Shown: piece after piece, positions 19,278-31,400 of the stretch
How positions within the stretch are numbered: position 1 is the first letter of the stretch
How the letters are laid out: the number at the start of each line of letters is the position of its first letter
Source: Methanosphaera sp. BMS
GTDB taxonomy: Archaea > Methanobacteriota > Methanobacteria > Methanobacteriales > Methanobacteriaceae
Length of the DNA: 64,000 nucleotides
Direction of reading: 5' to 3'
NCBI RefSeq assembly: GCF_003268005.1
Contig: NZ_CP014213.1
Coordinates: 1,798,001 to 1,862,000, forward strand
Position numbers and translations under genes: made by a program
The notes under the pieces: model-generated
The model's input: only the letters and a program-made list of their open reading frames with translations
Databases searched by the model: none
Told to the model about the DNA's origin: nothing

Positions 19278-21722
19278 TTAAAAAATAGGATTTTTAACCC
19301 GGGCAATTCTAAATGAATTTAAAATTACCGCTAACGTTAATCCCATATCTCCTATACCTACAGACATCATTAAAGTGATTAAACCAAGTATTGCCAGTAT
19401 TACAAAGAGTACTTTAACAACTATTGAAGTTATGATATTTTGTCGGATAATATCCATAGTCTTGGTACTTAATTTAAACAGATATGGTAATTTGGACAAG
19501 TCATCCTGCATCAATGCAATATCGGCTGTTTCAATAGCCACATCAGAACCAACCGCCCCCATTGCTATTCCAACATTTGCCCTTGCAAGTGCCGGTGCAT
19601 CATTTATACCATCACCCACCATTGCGGTATCACCGAATTTGTTTCGGATGGTATCGAGAATGTTTAACTTATCTTCAGGCATTAAGTCAGAGAATACATA
19701 TTGCACTCCCACTTTCTGTGCAACTGCATTTGCGGATACCTTATTATCCCCAGTCAACATTATAGTGGTTACTCCATGGTCATTTAAGCTTTTCATAACT
19801 CCTGCAGCTTCATCCCTTAACTTATCTACAACAGTTATTAATCCAATTACGCCATCTTTATTTCCCACGAATATTACTGTTTTTCCATTTTCAGAATAAC
19901 GTTTTACATCAGCATAACTAATATTAGATGTATTTTCCCCAATTAGGGATTCATTTGCGGCGAAATACTCCATATCATCAATTACAGCAGTTATTCCTTT
20001 TCCGGGAACATTTTTGAAATTACTGACTTCAATCAGATCAATGCCTGATTCATTGGCCTTGTTTACTATTGCTTTGGCTATCGGATGGCTAGAGTTTGAT
20101 TCCAAAGATGCTGCAATTCTTAAGACTTCATCCTGGGAATAATTATCGTCCAATACATTTAGATCTGCCATTTCCAATTTACCTTCGGTAAGGGTACCTG
20201 TTTTATCAAATATTACTGCTTTGATGTTACGCATCTCTTCGACATGGGTACTACCTTTGATAAGTACACCCTGTCTTGTAGCAGAGGTAATTGAGGACAC
20301 CATACCTATAGGCGTTGATATAAGGAATGCACACGGACATGATATTACCATGATAGATAATGCCCTATATACCCATTCCACAAGGTTTTGTCCAAACAAT
20401 GGTGGGATAAATGCCACACAAGCCGTGATTATTATTATCAGTGGAGTATAATATTTGGCTATTTTTTCCACGTATGTTTCAGTATGTGAACGGTTTAACT
20501 GTGAACTTTTTACCAATGTCACAATCTTTGAGATTACACTGTTTTTTGAATTTTGACTTACTTCTATTTCCAGATATCCGTCCTCATTTACAGTACCCGA
20601 AAATACCTTATCACCGATATTTTTCAGTACAGGAACACTTTCACCTGTAATAGATGCCTGATTTACTGATGAGGAACCTTTTATGACTTTTCCATCCAAT
20701 GGGATTTTATCCCCCGGTTTAACTATTGCCACTTGTCCAACTTCAACATCATCAACATTGAATGTTTCTACATTATCCCCTACTTTTATTTGGGCAGTTT
20801 CTGGAGCTATTTCCACTAGTGATTTGATTGAACGTTTTGCTCTCTGTTCTGCGTAATCCTCCAAGAATTCTGCTATATAGTATAAGAATGTAACGGCCGC
20901 ACCCTCTTCGGGATGTCCTATTAAAAATGATGATACACATGCAATACACATTAATAATGCGGGACTGATTGTGTGTCTTTTAAACAATGATTTATATGCC
21001 ATTATCGCTATTTCATAACCTGCTATTACGGCACCTACCATGAATACTATTTCTGCTGCTAATCCGTTGTATACATTGAAGTGTTCAAGGATATGACCTA
21101 ATACAAATAGGATTCCACTTGATACTATTATTTGAACTGATCTATTTGCCAGAAGTGGTTTTCCTTCTGCTATTACATCTTCTTCCCCTTCATCGTCATC
21201 TGTACAATCATCACAACTACATATTTTTATATCCACATCATCATGATTGTGACTTGAGCAGCTTTCATCATGACAACCACAGGAATCCTCTTCATGTGAA
21301 TGATGATGTCCTTCATGTGAATGATGATGTCCTTCATGTGAATGATGATGTCCATGATGATGCTCCTCATGACACTCGCAGGAATCCTCACCATTATCCC
21401 CCTTATGTTCATGAGAATGACATTCACATGATTCATCTTCACATGATTCTTCTTTTTCATCTGTACAATCCGCACAGCTACATATTTTAATGTCTACATC
21501 CTTATCATAGTCAATTTCTTGTCTATGATCGAATTGTGAAAAATCTGCGTGTTCCTGATACTCCGTGAGTAATTGTTTATTGTAGTGTTTATGATTTTCA
21601 CAATGCTTATCTTGACAAGATGGATCCAGACATATGAAATTATAATGATCCGGGTTGAAACATTTTTTCATGTCACACTCGGAATCATAACATTCATTTA
21701 AATTATTATTATCTTCTACCAT
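19278..21722 (-). CDS. Heavy-metal P1B-type ATPase with His/Cys-rich N-terminus
   Basis: An 814-residue metal-exporting P-type ATPase. The core has 'TGESVPV', the membrane 'SCPCAF' motif (CPC), 'FDKTGTLTEG', 'SHPIAKA' (HP locus) and 'VGDGINDAPALA'. CPC with this core is typical of the Zn/Cd/Pb (ZntA/CadA) group. The first about 185 residues contain no ordinary metal-binding ferredoxin fold. Instead they are rich in Cys and His, with two copies of 'DVDIKICSC.DCTD' (near 77 and 163) flanking a His-rich run made of three 'EGHHHSH'-like repeats. This region probably binds or senses metal. ATG at 21722 follows GTGAT. It is the second gene after an ArsR/SmtB repressor (25 bases), which probably controls it. 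Confidence 0.93.
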   Translation of the reverse strand: MVEDNNNLNECYDSECDMKKCFNPDHYNFICLDPSCQDKHCENHKHYNKQLLTEYQEHADFSQFDHRQEIDYDKDVDIKICSCADCTDEKEESCEDESCECHSHEHKGDNGEDSCECHEEHHHGHHHSHEGHHHSHEGHHHSHEEDSCGCHDESCSSHNHDDVDIKICSCDDCTDDDEGEEDVIAEGKPLLANRSVQIIVSSGILFVLGHILEHFNVYNGLAAEIVFMVGAVIAGYEIAIMAYKSLFKRHTISPALLMCIACVSSFLIGHPEEGAAVTFLYYIAEFLEDYAEQRAKRSIKSLVEIAPETAQIKVGDNVETFNVDDVEVGQVAIVKPGDKIPLDGKVIKGSSSVNQASITGESVPVLKNIGDKVFSGTVNEDGYLEIEVSQNSKNSVISKIVTLVKSSQLNRSHTETYVEKIAKYYTPLIIIITACVAFIPPLFGQNLVEWVYRALSIMVISCPCAFLISTPIGMVSSITSATRQGVLIKGSTHVEEMRNIKAVIFDKTGTLTEGKLEMADLNVLDDNYSQDEVLRIAASLESNSSHPIAKAIVNKANESGIDLIEVSNFKNVPGKGITAVIDDMEYFAANESLIGENTSNISYADVKRYSENGKTVIFVGNKDGVIGLITVVDKLRDEAAGVMKSLNDHGVTTIMLTGDNKVSANAVAQKVGVQYVFSDLMPEDKLNILDTIRNKFGDTAMVGDGINDAPALARANVGIAMGAVGSDVAIETADIALMQDDLSKLPYLFKLSTKTMDIIRQNIITSIVVKVLFVILAILGLITLMMSVGIGDMGLTLAVILNSFRIARVKNPIF
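21291..21353 (-). repeat. Three 21-base tandem repeats encoding His-rich motif
   Basis: Copies at 21291-21311, 21312-21332 and 21333-21353 share the plus-strand unit TTCATGTGAATGATGATGTC plus one base. They encode repeated Gly-His-His-His-Ser-His-Glu in the N-terminal metal-binding region of the P-type ATPase. The copies look identical apart from the last base or two of the third. Such a repeat could expand or contract by slippage. Confidence 0.85.
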
Positions 21723-21747
21723 TTTATCACTGATTATACTGTTTATC

Positions 21748-22125
21748 TTATTCTAAAACATGTTCAATCCCAATTTTAAGAATTTCTACAACATGTCTGT
21801 CAGATAATGAATATCTTGCTTGTTTTCCTTCTTTTTTGAATTTTACTAAGTTTTGTCCACGTAATGTTCTTAATTGATGGGATACCGCAGATTGACTCAT
21901 TGAAAGTGCTTCTGAGATATCACATACACATAAATCCTCTACTGCCAATAATGACATTATTTTCAATCGAGTTGGATTTCCAAAGATTCTGAATGTATCA
22001 GATAAGTCAGTATAAACATCTTCCGTAAGCAATGCTTTTTTTGCATTTTTTACTGATTTTTCATGTACTAAATTTATACTGCAAACGTCTTCCCCAACAT
22101 TGAAAATATCTTTTTGGTTATCCAT
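21748..22125 (-). CDS. ArsR/SmtB-family metal-responsive repressor
   Basis: A winged-helix repressor of 125 residues: 'DTFRIFGNPTRLKIMSLLAVEDLCVCDISEALSMSQSAVSHQLRTLR' is the family core. Two metal-site signatures are visible: the 'LCVCD' motif as in CadC/ArsR (alpha-3 site) and a complete alpha-5 site D-x-H-x10-H-x2-E in 'DRHVVEILKIGIEHVLE', as in SmtB/CzrA zinc sensors. An extra Cys lies near the N-terminus ('GEDVC'). ATG at 22125 follows AGTGAT; the frame opens at 22158 but without a ribosome site. It precedes the metal ATPase gene and probably represses this operon until Zn, Cd or Pb binds. Confidence 0.92.
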   Translation of the reverse strand: MDNQKDIFNVGEDVCSINLVHEKSVKNAKKALLTEDVYTDLSDTFRIFGNPTRLKIMSLLAVEDLCVCDISEALSMSQSAVSHQLRTLRGQNLVKFKKEGKQARYSLSDRHVVEILKIGIEHVLE

Positions 22126-22151
22126 TTTAATCACTTCGATATATGATAATT

Positions 22152-22172
22152 TGTTCATATGTACATATAAAT
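22152..22172 (-). promoter_or_regulatory. TATA box and palindromic operator before the arsR-like gene
   Basis: TGTTCATATGTACA (22152-22165) is a 14-base near-palindrome with one mismatched pair, resembling ArsR/SmtB operators. It overlaps the downstream side of a TATA-like box, ATTTATATGT on the minus strand (about 22163-22172). A repressor bound here would block TBP or the polymerase. Assigned by position and sequence only. Confidence 0.45.
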
Positions 22173-22253
22173 GTTATGTATATTTTCCTAAAAAATTAAT
22201 AAAAAATAAATATGAAAAATATCGTGCAAAAAATAAAAAAAGAAAAAAATAGT

Positions 22254-23177
22254 TTAATCCACTTCACTGACGTTACCATTACCAGGTATTGTTGGATTGG
22301 TTATGTTAGATTCGTTATTGACAGTTGAATCATTTGTAGATGATGAATTATTCGATACCGCATTTGATGATTGTGGATTGCTGTCGGAATTATCCTGAAC
22401 ATTGAATGCGAAATTATCGATAGCCGATATTATTTCATTAACCTCATTAGATACACCATTTGAGAAGAATTCATCAGTAACATACACAATTGAAGGAATA
22501 TTGCTTTCAAGTATAGGCAGTGATACTGATTCAGTATAGGTAGCTGTCTCCGGCGTATATATACCAACACTTGTCGTATTGGCTATTTGATCGATTAAAT
22601 TTTTAGAGGTGACTGTATTATCCGAAGCCACAAATACATATGAATTTGAATCATTTGTACTATGGATATCTACACAACAATCATACTTCTTGTTAATGAT
22701 ATCTGGGGTAGCAAATTCTTTAGCTAATAGCTGAGACTTATCATTTACTGACATATTACTTGAAGTATTCACATTGTTATTATTTACTTCATCATTTGAA
22801 GCATTGACCATGTATATGTCATATGAATATTTTAATTCATTTTGACTTTCCATACTTGGGATGATGGAATTGTTAGATAAATCCTTTTGATTGACACCTA
22901 CAACAAATGCAATTTTAGTATCCGAGGAAGTGTTACCATAAGGCCCCATCTTAGTGACGGTACCCCAACTAGTGTTACCTAAAAGGGTAGAGTTTACAGT
23001 ACTGACATTAGCCGTAGCCGTCTCGTTTTCAACAACATCCTCTGTAGTATTATTTTCAATCTCTGTAGAAGTTCCTCCATTTAGCAGAATAGTTCCTCCA
23101 ATAACCAGAATCAGTGCAACCAACAAAATGATTAATAATCTCTTAGGATCAGAAGAACCTCCCGAATCGTTATACAT
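22254..23177 (-). CDS. Membrane-anchored Asn/Ser/Thr-rich protein of unknown function
   Basis: A protein of 307 residues with ATG at 23177 after a perfect GGTGAT; the longer frame to 23213 lacks a ribosome site. After a short cytoplasmic start comes one membrane helix ('LLIILLVALILVIGGTILL', about residues 14-34), so the rest is probably outside. The external part carries many Asn-x-Ser/Thr sites for N-glycosylation and a globular section beginning 'GTVTKMGPYGNTSSDTKIAFVVGVNQ', a pattern I associate with conserved Methanobacteriales surface proteins of unknown role. The last 50 residues are low-complexity Asn/Ser/Thr. No function can be given. Confidence 0.7.
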   Translation of the reverse strand: MYNDSGGSSDPKRLLIILLVALILVIGGTILLNGGTSTEIENNTTEDVVENETATANVSTVNSTLLGNTSWGTVTKMGPYGNTSSDTKIAFVVGVNQKDLSNNSIIPSMESQNELKYSYDIYMVNASNDEVNNNNVNTSSNMSVNDKSQLLAKEFATPDIINKKYDCCVDIHSTNDSNSYVFVASDNTVTSKNLIDQIANTTSVGIYTPETATYTESVSLPILESNIPSIVYVTDEFFSNGVSNEVNEIISAIDNFAFNVQDNSDSNPQSSNAVSNNSSSTNDSTVNNESNITNPTIPGNGNVSEVD

Positions 23178-23548
23178 TTTATCACCATCAAATATTTCAT
23201 TATAATGTAACATTAAACATTATCCGAAATAGAAACATCCAGATAAATATTAAATATTATTTTTATTAATTAATAATATATTATTTGGAATATTTAACAT
23301 ATACTATAAATTTGCCATGGTAGAATATTTCAAGACATATATCCTACAAACTAACATATAGAAAAAAATTCGACTAAAAAAATCTGAAAAATAATAGCTA
23401 AATATATTAATTTGAATAGACTAAGAATTAAATAATATAGATTGTTTAAAAAAATAATCTTTAAAAAAAATAATTTAATTATTGATAACATGACAATATC
23501 TGTAAAAACAGATAAGAAAAATCATTTTTAAAACATAAGGGTGATAAA
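23178..23548. other. Divergent intergenic region before HMG-CoA synthase
   Basis: No gene is seen in this 371-base, very A+T-rich stretch. It must hold promoters for both divergent genes; several TATA-like words occur (for example TTAATAATATATTA near 23268-23281) but none stands out. The region ends with the ribosome site GGGTGAT of the next gene. Confidence 0.4.
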
Positions 23549-24589
23549 ATGACAGGAATTGTTGGATATGGAGCTCATATTCCTTCTTACAGAATAAAAG
23601 TAGAAGAAATAGCTAAAGTTTGGGGAGATGATCCTAAAGCTATTTCAAAAGGATTAGTTATTAATGAAAAATCAGTGCCAGGTCCGGATGAAGATACTGT
23701 GACAATTTCAGTAGAAGCCGCGAGACGAGCACTTAAAAGAGCAGAAATTGACCCACAAAAAATTGGAGCAATTTATGTAGGTTCAGAATCACACCCATAT
23801 GCAGTTAAACCAACAGCTACAATAGTAGCAGATGCAATCAGAGCATCACCTGATTTAACAGCAGCAGATTTAGAATTCGCATGTAAAGCAGGAACTGCAG
23901 GTATTCAAGCAGCATACGGTTTAGTAAAATCAGGAACCATAGAATACGGGTTAGCAATAGGAGCAGATACATCACAAGGAGCACCAGGAGATGCACTTGA
24001 ATATACCGCATCAGCCGGAGGAGCAGCATACATAATCGGAGAAAAAAACACCATAGCAGATATTGAAGAAACATGCAGTTTCACAACAGATACACCTGAT
24101 TTCTATAGAAGAGAAGGTCAAGCATACCCATCACACGGAGGAAGATTCACTGGAGAACCAGCATACTTCAAACATGTACTCGGTGCAGCACAAAGAATGC
24201 TCGATAAAACCGGTACTACAGCTGAAGACTATGATTACGCAGTATTCCACCAGCCAAATGGTAAATTTTACATCAGAGCTGCTAGAAAATTAGGTTTTAC
24301 TGAAGAACAATACAAACAAGGATTATTAACACCATTTATAGGAAACACATACTCTGGAGCAACACCACTGGGACTATCATCAGTACTTGATATAGCAGAA
24401 CCAGGAGACAAAATATTCGCAGTATCCTATGGTTCAGGTGCAGGTAGTGATGCATTTACAATCAAAGTAAATAAAAGAATCAAAGAAGTACAATCCAAAG
24501 CCAAAACTATCGAAGAACTTCAGAATAACCTTACATATGTGGATTACGCAACCTATGCAAAATTCAAAGGAAAAATTAAAATGGATTAA
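23549..24589 (+). CDS. mvaS: Hydroxymethylglutaryl-CoA synthase (archaeal type)
   Basis: Condenses acetoacetyl-CoA with acetyl-CoA in the mevalonate pathway leading to archaeal isoprenoid lipids. The 346 residues match the archaeal enzyme length. Visible: Cys112 in '[16 protein letters not shown]' as nucleophile, 'FHQPNGKF' with the catalytic His, and '[14 protein letters not shown]'. ATG at 23549 follows GGGTGAT. The thiolase gene follows after 18 bases on the same strand; archaeal thiolase and HMG-CoA synthase form one complex in which the intermediate is channelled. Confidence 0.95.
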   Translation: MTGIVGYGAHIPSYRIKVEEIAKVWGDDPKAISKGLVINEKSVPGPDEDTVTISVEAARRALKRAEIDPQKIGAIYVGSESHPYAVKPTATIVADAIRASPDLTAADLEFACKAGTAGIQAAYGLVKSGTIEYGLAIGADTSQGAPGDALEYTASAGGAAYIIGEKNTIADIEETCSFTTDTPDFYRREGQAYPSHGGRFTGEPAYFKHVLGAAQRMLDKTGTTAEDYDYAVFHQPNGKFYIRAARKLGFTEEQYKQGLLTPFIGNTYSGATPLGLSSVLDIAEPGDKIFAVSYGSGAGSDAFTIKVNKRIKEVQSKAKTIEELQNNLTYVDYATYAKFKGKIKMD

Positions 24590-25765
<1,176 letters not shown>

Positions 25766-25826
25766 TTAATCTTTCTTGTCACCACCCTTAAATCCTTTTT
25801 TTCATTTAAAAAAAAATTTTTATAAA

Positions 25827-26330
25827 TTACTCGTGTAATTTAATGAAGTAATCCTTATGTTCATCAAACTTAATGAAATACTTGTCTAATTCCTTATCGT
25901 ATTCATCAAGTACATGTTGGGGAGCTTCTATTTCCAAATTACATCCGTCAAACAATAGCAACTTAACCTCCAACAATGTGAAAAAATCTGAAAACAATGT
26001 GATAGCGAAATTGAGATATTCATCCGAATCAAATATTGGATCAGTGAGTAGTATTTCAATCATTTCCTTTGTTTCGACAAAAATTGGAAATTCATGTGCA
26101 ATTAATTTATTGGTGTATAAATTTTCAGATATCCTTTCCATGGAATCCAATATTATCTCCATTATATCCATAGTTACAATTGTTGAAAGCCCTTTTGGAG
26201 TGTCTTCGGTTATACTCCATAAAGTTGTAGCTGAAACTACTTTTAAAGATTCGAGAAGGCCTATTATTAACTTTTTATACTCTTCCAAATCACCAAAAAA
26301 TAATTCATTAAAATCTAATATTTTATCCAT
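25827..26330 (-). CDS. Hypothetical helical protein (167 aa)
   Basis: I do not recognise this protein. It is acidic, mostly helical by composition and has no signal peptide or clear membrane helix. ATG at 26330 follows AGGGATT. A 156-residue frame runs on the opposite strand but lacks comparable start signals. It converges with the thiolase gene. The C-terminal part ('YDKELDKYFIKFDEHKDYFIKLHE') may form an amphipathic helix. Confidence 0.65.
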   Translation of the reverse strand: MDKILDFNELFFGDLEEYKKLIIGLLESLKVVSATTLWSITEDTPKGLSTIVTMDIMEIILDSMERISENLYTNKLIAHEFPIFVETKEMIEILLTDPIFDSDEYLNFAITLFSDFFTLLEVKLLLFDGCNLEIEAPQHVLDEYDKELDKYFIKFDEHKDYFIKLHE

Positions 26331-26546
26331 AAATAATCCCTAAACTAATTAGTATAATATATTTCTATTGAAAATAAGATATAATTTTTACTCTTGAAAA
26401 ATAATTAATGAATGAAGATTAAAAATAATAAAAAAAAGAAAATAATAATCCCCTTTGAGGGATTTCCTTATTTTTAAATAACTAAAATTTATTGTAAGTA
26501 ATTTAAAATGTGTAAAAAAGATAATGAAGATGAGTTTAACTCATAC

Positions 26547-28163
26547 TTACATTGGAGGCATTCCGCCCATATCTCCACCAGCTGCTGCAGCTGCTGCTAC
26601 GTCACCTTGGCTGGATGAAGAAATAACATCGTCAATTCTTAAAATCATTTCAGCTGCTTCTGCTGCTGATTGAATAGCTTGTTTTTTAACTCTTTGTGGT
26701 TCGATTACTCCAGCTTCTTTCATGTCAGCTACTCCACCTTCAAATACGTTTAATCCCATGTATATTGAATCTTCGTGTGCAGCTCTGAGGTCTACTAATG
26801 AATCGATACTGTCAAGTCCAGCGTTTTCTGCGAGTGTTTTTGGAACAATTTCTAATGCTTGTGCAAATGCGGATACAGCTAATTGTTCTCTTCCACTTAT
26901 GGTTTCAGCGTAGTCTTTTAATCCTTTTGCAATAGCTATTTCAGGTGCTCCTCCACCAACAACAACTTTTCCATCTTCTACGGTTGAAGCTACTACTCCT
27001 ATTGCATCTTCTACTGCTCTTTCAATTTCATCTACTACGTGGCTGGTTGAACCTCTGAGTAATAATGTTACTGCTTTTGGATCTTTACATTCTTGTACAA
27101 AGATCATGTCGTCACCGGATACTTTTTCTTGTTTTACTGATCCAGCATCTCCAAGGTCTGCTTCAGTTAAGTCTTCGATGTTTGTGACGATTTTACCATC
27201 GGTTGCTTTTGCTAATTTTTCCATGTCTGATTTTTTAACCCTTCTTGCTGCGATTATGCCAGCTTTTGAGAGGTAGTGTTGTGCTAAGTCATCAATACCT
27301 TTTTGACAGAATAATACGTTTGCACCTGCATCTACAAGTTTGTCAATCATTTCTTTGATCATTTTTTCTTCTTGTTCAATGAATGCTTGCATTTGTGCTG
27401 GGTCGGTAATTCTTATTTCTGCATCTACTTCTGTTTCTTTAACTTCTATTGCACTGTTTACTAATGCGATTTTAGCATCTTCGATAGTGTTAGGCATACC
27501 TGGGTGTACTTTTTCTTTGTCGATGATTACACCTGATACTAATTTTGATTCTTCGATTGAAGCTCCGTCTTTAGATTCAATTTTTATTTGTTCGGTGTCT
27601 ACTTTTCCATCTTCTACTACTTGTTGTACAGCTCCAACGATGAGTTCTGCTAATGGTTCTCTTGCTTTTTCTGAACCTTTACCTGTCATAGCAGTCATTG
27701 CTACTTTCATTAATGTATCTTTATCGGATATGTCTATGGATAATCCTTCTAAGATTTCTTGTGCTTTTTCTGCAGCTTGTCTATAACCTAATGCGATGAT
27801 TGTTGGGTGGATGTCTTGATCTAATAATTCTTCTGATCTTTTGAGTAATTCACCAGCGATGATAACTGCTGTTGTTGTTCCGTCTCCAACTTCATCTTCT
27901 TGGGTTTTTGCTACTTCAACTAACATTTTAGCTGCTGGGTGTTCAATGTCCATTTCTTTTAATATGGTTACACCGTCGTTTGTAACTACTACATCTCCAA
28001 GTCCGTCTACAAGCATTTTATCCATACCTTTTGGACCTAGTGTGGTTCTAACGGTTTCTGCTAATACTTTTCCAGCTAATATGTTATTTCTTTGTGCATC
28101 TCTTCCTAAAGCTCTTGTTGTTCCTTCAGGTAAGATGATTAATGGTTGTTGTTGTTGTGCCAT
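26547..28163 (-). CDS. Thermosome (group II chaperonin) subunit, canonical
   Basis: A 538-residue group II chaperonin subunit with all usual motifs intact: '[12 protein letters not shown]', '[11 protein letters not shown]', GDGTT at 93-97, '[13 protein letters not shown]', and a C-terminal Gly/Met tail ending '[10 protein letters not shown]'. It should form the ATP-driven folding double ring, possibly mixed with the divergent subunit at 6866-8473. ATG at 28163 follows GAGGTAAT. Codon use looks strongly biased (highly expressed). Upstream, at 28300-28320, lies the promoter element it shares with the other subunit. Confidence 0.96.
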   Translation of the reverse strand: MAQQQQPLIILPEGTTRALGRDAQRNNILAGKVLAETVRTTLGPKGMDKMLVDGLGDVVVTNDGVTILKEMDIEHPAAKMLVEVAKTQEDEVGDGTTTAVIIAGELLKRSEELLDQDIHPTIIALGYRQAAEKAQEILEGLSIDISDKDTLMKVAMTAMTGKGSEKAREPLAELIVGAVQQVVEDGKVDTEQIKIESKDGASIEESKLVSGVIIDKEKVHPGMPNTIEDAKIALVNSAIEVKETEVDAEIRITDPAQMQAFIEQEEKMIKEMIDKLVDAGANVLFCQKGIDDLAQHYLSKAGIIAARRVKKSDMEKLAKATDGKIVTNIEDLTEADLGDAGSVKQEKVSGDDMIFVQECKDPKAVTLLLRGSTSHVVDEIERAVEDAIGVVASTVEDGKVVVGGGAPEIAIAKGLKDYAETISGREQLAVSAFAQALEIVPKTLAENAGLDSIDSLVDLRAAHEDSIYMGLNVFEGGVADMKEAGVIEPQRVKKQAIQSAAEAAEMILRIDDVISSSSQGDVAAAAAAGGDMGGMPPM

Positions 28164-28299
28164 ATATATTACCTCTATAATTTTATCGTATTTTAATAAT
28201 AGAAAAGATTTTTTATCTTTTCATAAATATTTTTTAGTTTGAATTATTTTTCATTAATATCATTTTATAATCAGTCTATATTCATTAATGGGTTTAATC

Positions 28300-28320
28300 T
28301 TATATAAATACTTTGTGGTT
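28300..28320 (-). promoter_or_regulatory. Promoter element shared by both thermosome genes (copy 2)
   Basis: This is identical over 21 bases to the element at 8701-8721 and has the same orientation relative to its gene (AACCAC then AAAGTATTTATATAA on the minus strand). It lies 137 bases before the start codon. The BRE/TATA reading is my inference; sequence conservation outside the 21 bases is low. Confidence 0.6.
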
Positions 28321-28439
28321 ATTTTAGTGTATTAAATACAGAAAAAGATGAAAGTAATTAAATTAAATTTAAGAATTAAAAATAAGAAGTTATTTAACAA
28401 AAATAAGAATATAAAAAAAGTTAAATTAAGAATAAAAGA

Positions 28440-31400
28440 TTATTCTTTAATTTTTACCCAAATAATACGGTCTCCTTCTCTTGCACGTTGATAATATCCA
28501 CGTTTTTCAAGAGCCTTGAGGGTCTTAGCGAAATTCTCTTTTTCAAGTTCCGTAAATCCTAACTCAATCAAGTAGTCATAAAGTTCACTTGCCGTCTTAG
28601 CATCAGGCAACAATTCAAATATCTGAGATTGGAAACTGGTTAATCCAGGTCTAGGTTTGTTAAGCATAGCCAAGAATAAATCCTTATATTTCAATGCATT
28701 TTCAACCTGAATATCCTTATCCTCTATTATCTCACCTAAATTCTCCATTTCCTTGTTTGTTTTTTCAAGATCTTCTTCGGCTTTTTGGATATCGGCTTTG
28801 AGAGAATTAATCTCTTTTTCATATTCAGTTTTTTGATCGGCTTTTTCTAATTCCAAGTCACGGATACGTGGCTGAAGATTCTTAAGTTGCTCCAATTGTT
28901 CATTCTTATCATCAAGCAACTTTTTATGATTATCAATATCCTGATTTTTACGTTCGAGAAGTTCTTTCAGTTCTTCTACACGAACCTTGCTTAAATTAGC
29001 AGCTTTTGACTTTTCTTCCAATTCTTTCTCTTTAGATTCCAATTCAACTGTTGTTTCATTAAGTAAAACATCCTGTTTACTTAATTTATTTTTATATTCA
29101 TCCAAATCTTTAAGTTTTGAATTGGATTCATACAGTTCTGATTTTAATGACTCAATTGTATCATCTTTTTCAGCTATTGAATTATTCAATTCTTCAATAT
29201 CATCATCTTTTAATCGGAGTTTGTTTTCAAATCTTTCTATTTGAGTATCCTTATCCTCGATCAATTCATCTTTCTTGATTATGGTATCCTCTTTGGATTG
29301 AGCAATTTCCTGTAATTCATCATATTGATCCATTTGATTTTTATAATCCGCCTTAAGATTATTCATTTCACTATTCAATGATTCAATATTTTCCGTCAAT
29401 TCTTCAATCTTGTATTTTCTCTGGTTAAGCAGTGAAGTTAATCTTTCAATCTCCTGTTCATTAACCTTTTGGACATTGCTTGCATTTTCCTTAAGTTTGA
29501 ATATTTCATCATCCTTGGATTTGAGTTTATCATCAACAAATGATGAATTTTCAGACAGATTATCCTCTAGTTGTTTGATTTTTTCTTGAGATACCTGTAA
29601 ATTATTTCTTAAATCCTTAATTTCATCTGTTTTAGATAAGGATTCCTCTTCACGAGATTTCAACAGCTTATTTAATTGGGAAATTTCAATATCCTTTAAT
29701 TCAAGTTTTTGTGGTAATGAGGACAGCTTATCAGCTTTTTCTTGAACATCTTTTTTAAGTGTATTGATTTTTTCAGCACTATCCTGTTTAATATCAAGAC
29801 AGTCCTGTCTTAATTTTTCATAATCGGAATCCATCTCTTTGATTTCATTTTTAAGTGAATCGTTTTCTTGTTCTAATTTGCTTAATTTGGTATTTGTTTC
29901 ACTTAATGTACTGTTGAGATAATCATTTTCCTTAGTTAACTTCTCGTTATTATTGGTAAATTCCAATAATCCCTCATTCAAGTCATCTATCTGAATTTTT
30001 GTAGATTTTTTAAGTTGATTATATTCGAGTTTTAATTTGTCAAACTCCGCATCCTTATCATATAATTGTTTTTTAGTATCTTTAAGTTCATTTTTCAAAT
30101 CATCTGCATCAGCATCACTGTTTGATGATTCGAAGTTAACTGAATCCAATTGTACTTTTAAGTCAGCAATTTCTTCATCTTTTGAATCTATTACATTTTC
30201 TAATTCGGAAATCTTATCTTCAAATATGTTATTGTCAGAAGTTAATGAATTTAATGATACCTTCTGTTTGTTGTTTTCTTCTTTTTGTAATGACAATTCT
30301 TCTGAAATATCGTTGTTTTCTTTGAGAAGTTTATCATATTCTTCCTGTAATGAATCATAGTTTTCTGTGAGAGTATTTAATTCTTCCTGTAATGAATTAT
30401 CTTCCTCATCATCACTACTTGTACTATTTTCCTGTAAGGATTCTAATTGATCTTTAACTTCTGCTAATTCTTCATCTTTAGCTATTAAATCTTGTTTTAG
30501 AGTTTCGTTTTCATTGATTAATTCTTCATTGTTATCTGAAGATCCTTCACCATCCACTAAAGAATCTTTTAATTTGGCGTTTTCATTTTCTAATTCTTTT
30601 AATTTATATTCATTGATTTTAGAAGAATCTAACAATAATTGATATTCAGATTTAATTTTTACTAACTCTTCAGATTTTTTACTAAAGTCCTCCAATAATG
30701 AATTAAATGTAACATCATCAGAAGTTGATACTACCTCTTTATTGGTTTTTAATTCACTATTTTCCTGTTCCATTTGTGAAATTTTCTCATTTAATTGCTC
30801 ATTTTCTTCTTTTAAGTCTGCAACCTCTTTACTGAGTTCGTTAATTTCATCTTCAGTTCCAGTAGACAATAATTTTTGAGATAAAATATCCAATTCTTCC
30901 TTCAAATGAGTATTATTAGTGTTAAGTTCAGATACCTGACCTTTAGCTTCCTCCAATTGATTTTCAGCATCCTGAAGTTTTTCTTTATATTCATCTAAAG
31001 ATTCCTGCTGTGTAATTTGTTCTTTTAGGGAATTGATTTCTTCATTACACTTCTTAATCTCTTGATCTTTTTCACCGATTTCCCTAGTCAACTGATTTTT
31101 TAGATCAGGGATTTGTTTTAATTCCTCAGTTTGTCTGTCAATTACAGCTTTTAATTGGGTAACCTGAGTATCTGAAGAACCTGCCTTAAATGCATTGTTT
31201 TCTTCTTTTAATCTTTCGATTTCCAATTTTAACTCTCTGTTTTCATCATCAATGCCTTCTTTTATAGAGGATTTGAACTCTTCATTTGCTGTTTTAAGTT
31301 CATTAAGCTCATTATCCTGAGTTTTAACCTTAGCTCTTAATTGAATGACTTCCTCTTTGTATTCATCGATTAATTTTTGAGTTTCTTCTGAGTTAACATT

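Noticed and set aside
21227-21490. Met/Ile-rich minus frame and Leu/His-rich plus frame in the ATPase N-terminus
   Set aside because: Both are shadow frames of the His/Cys-coding repeats in the ATPase gene.
25873-26343. 156-residue plus-strand frame antisense to the hypothetical gene at 25827-26330
   Set aside because: The minus-strand gene has AGGGATT before its ATG and a normal composition; the plus frame has no start signal and is Ser-rich as expected for a shadow.
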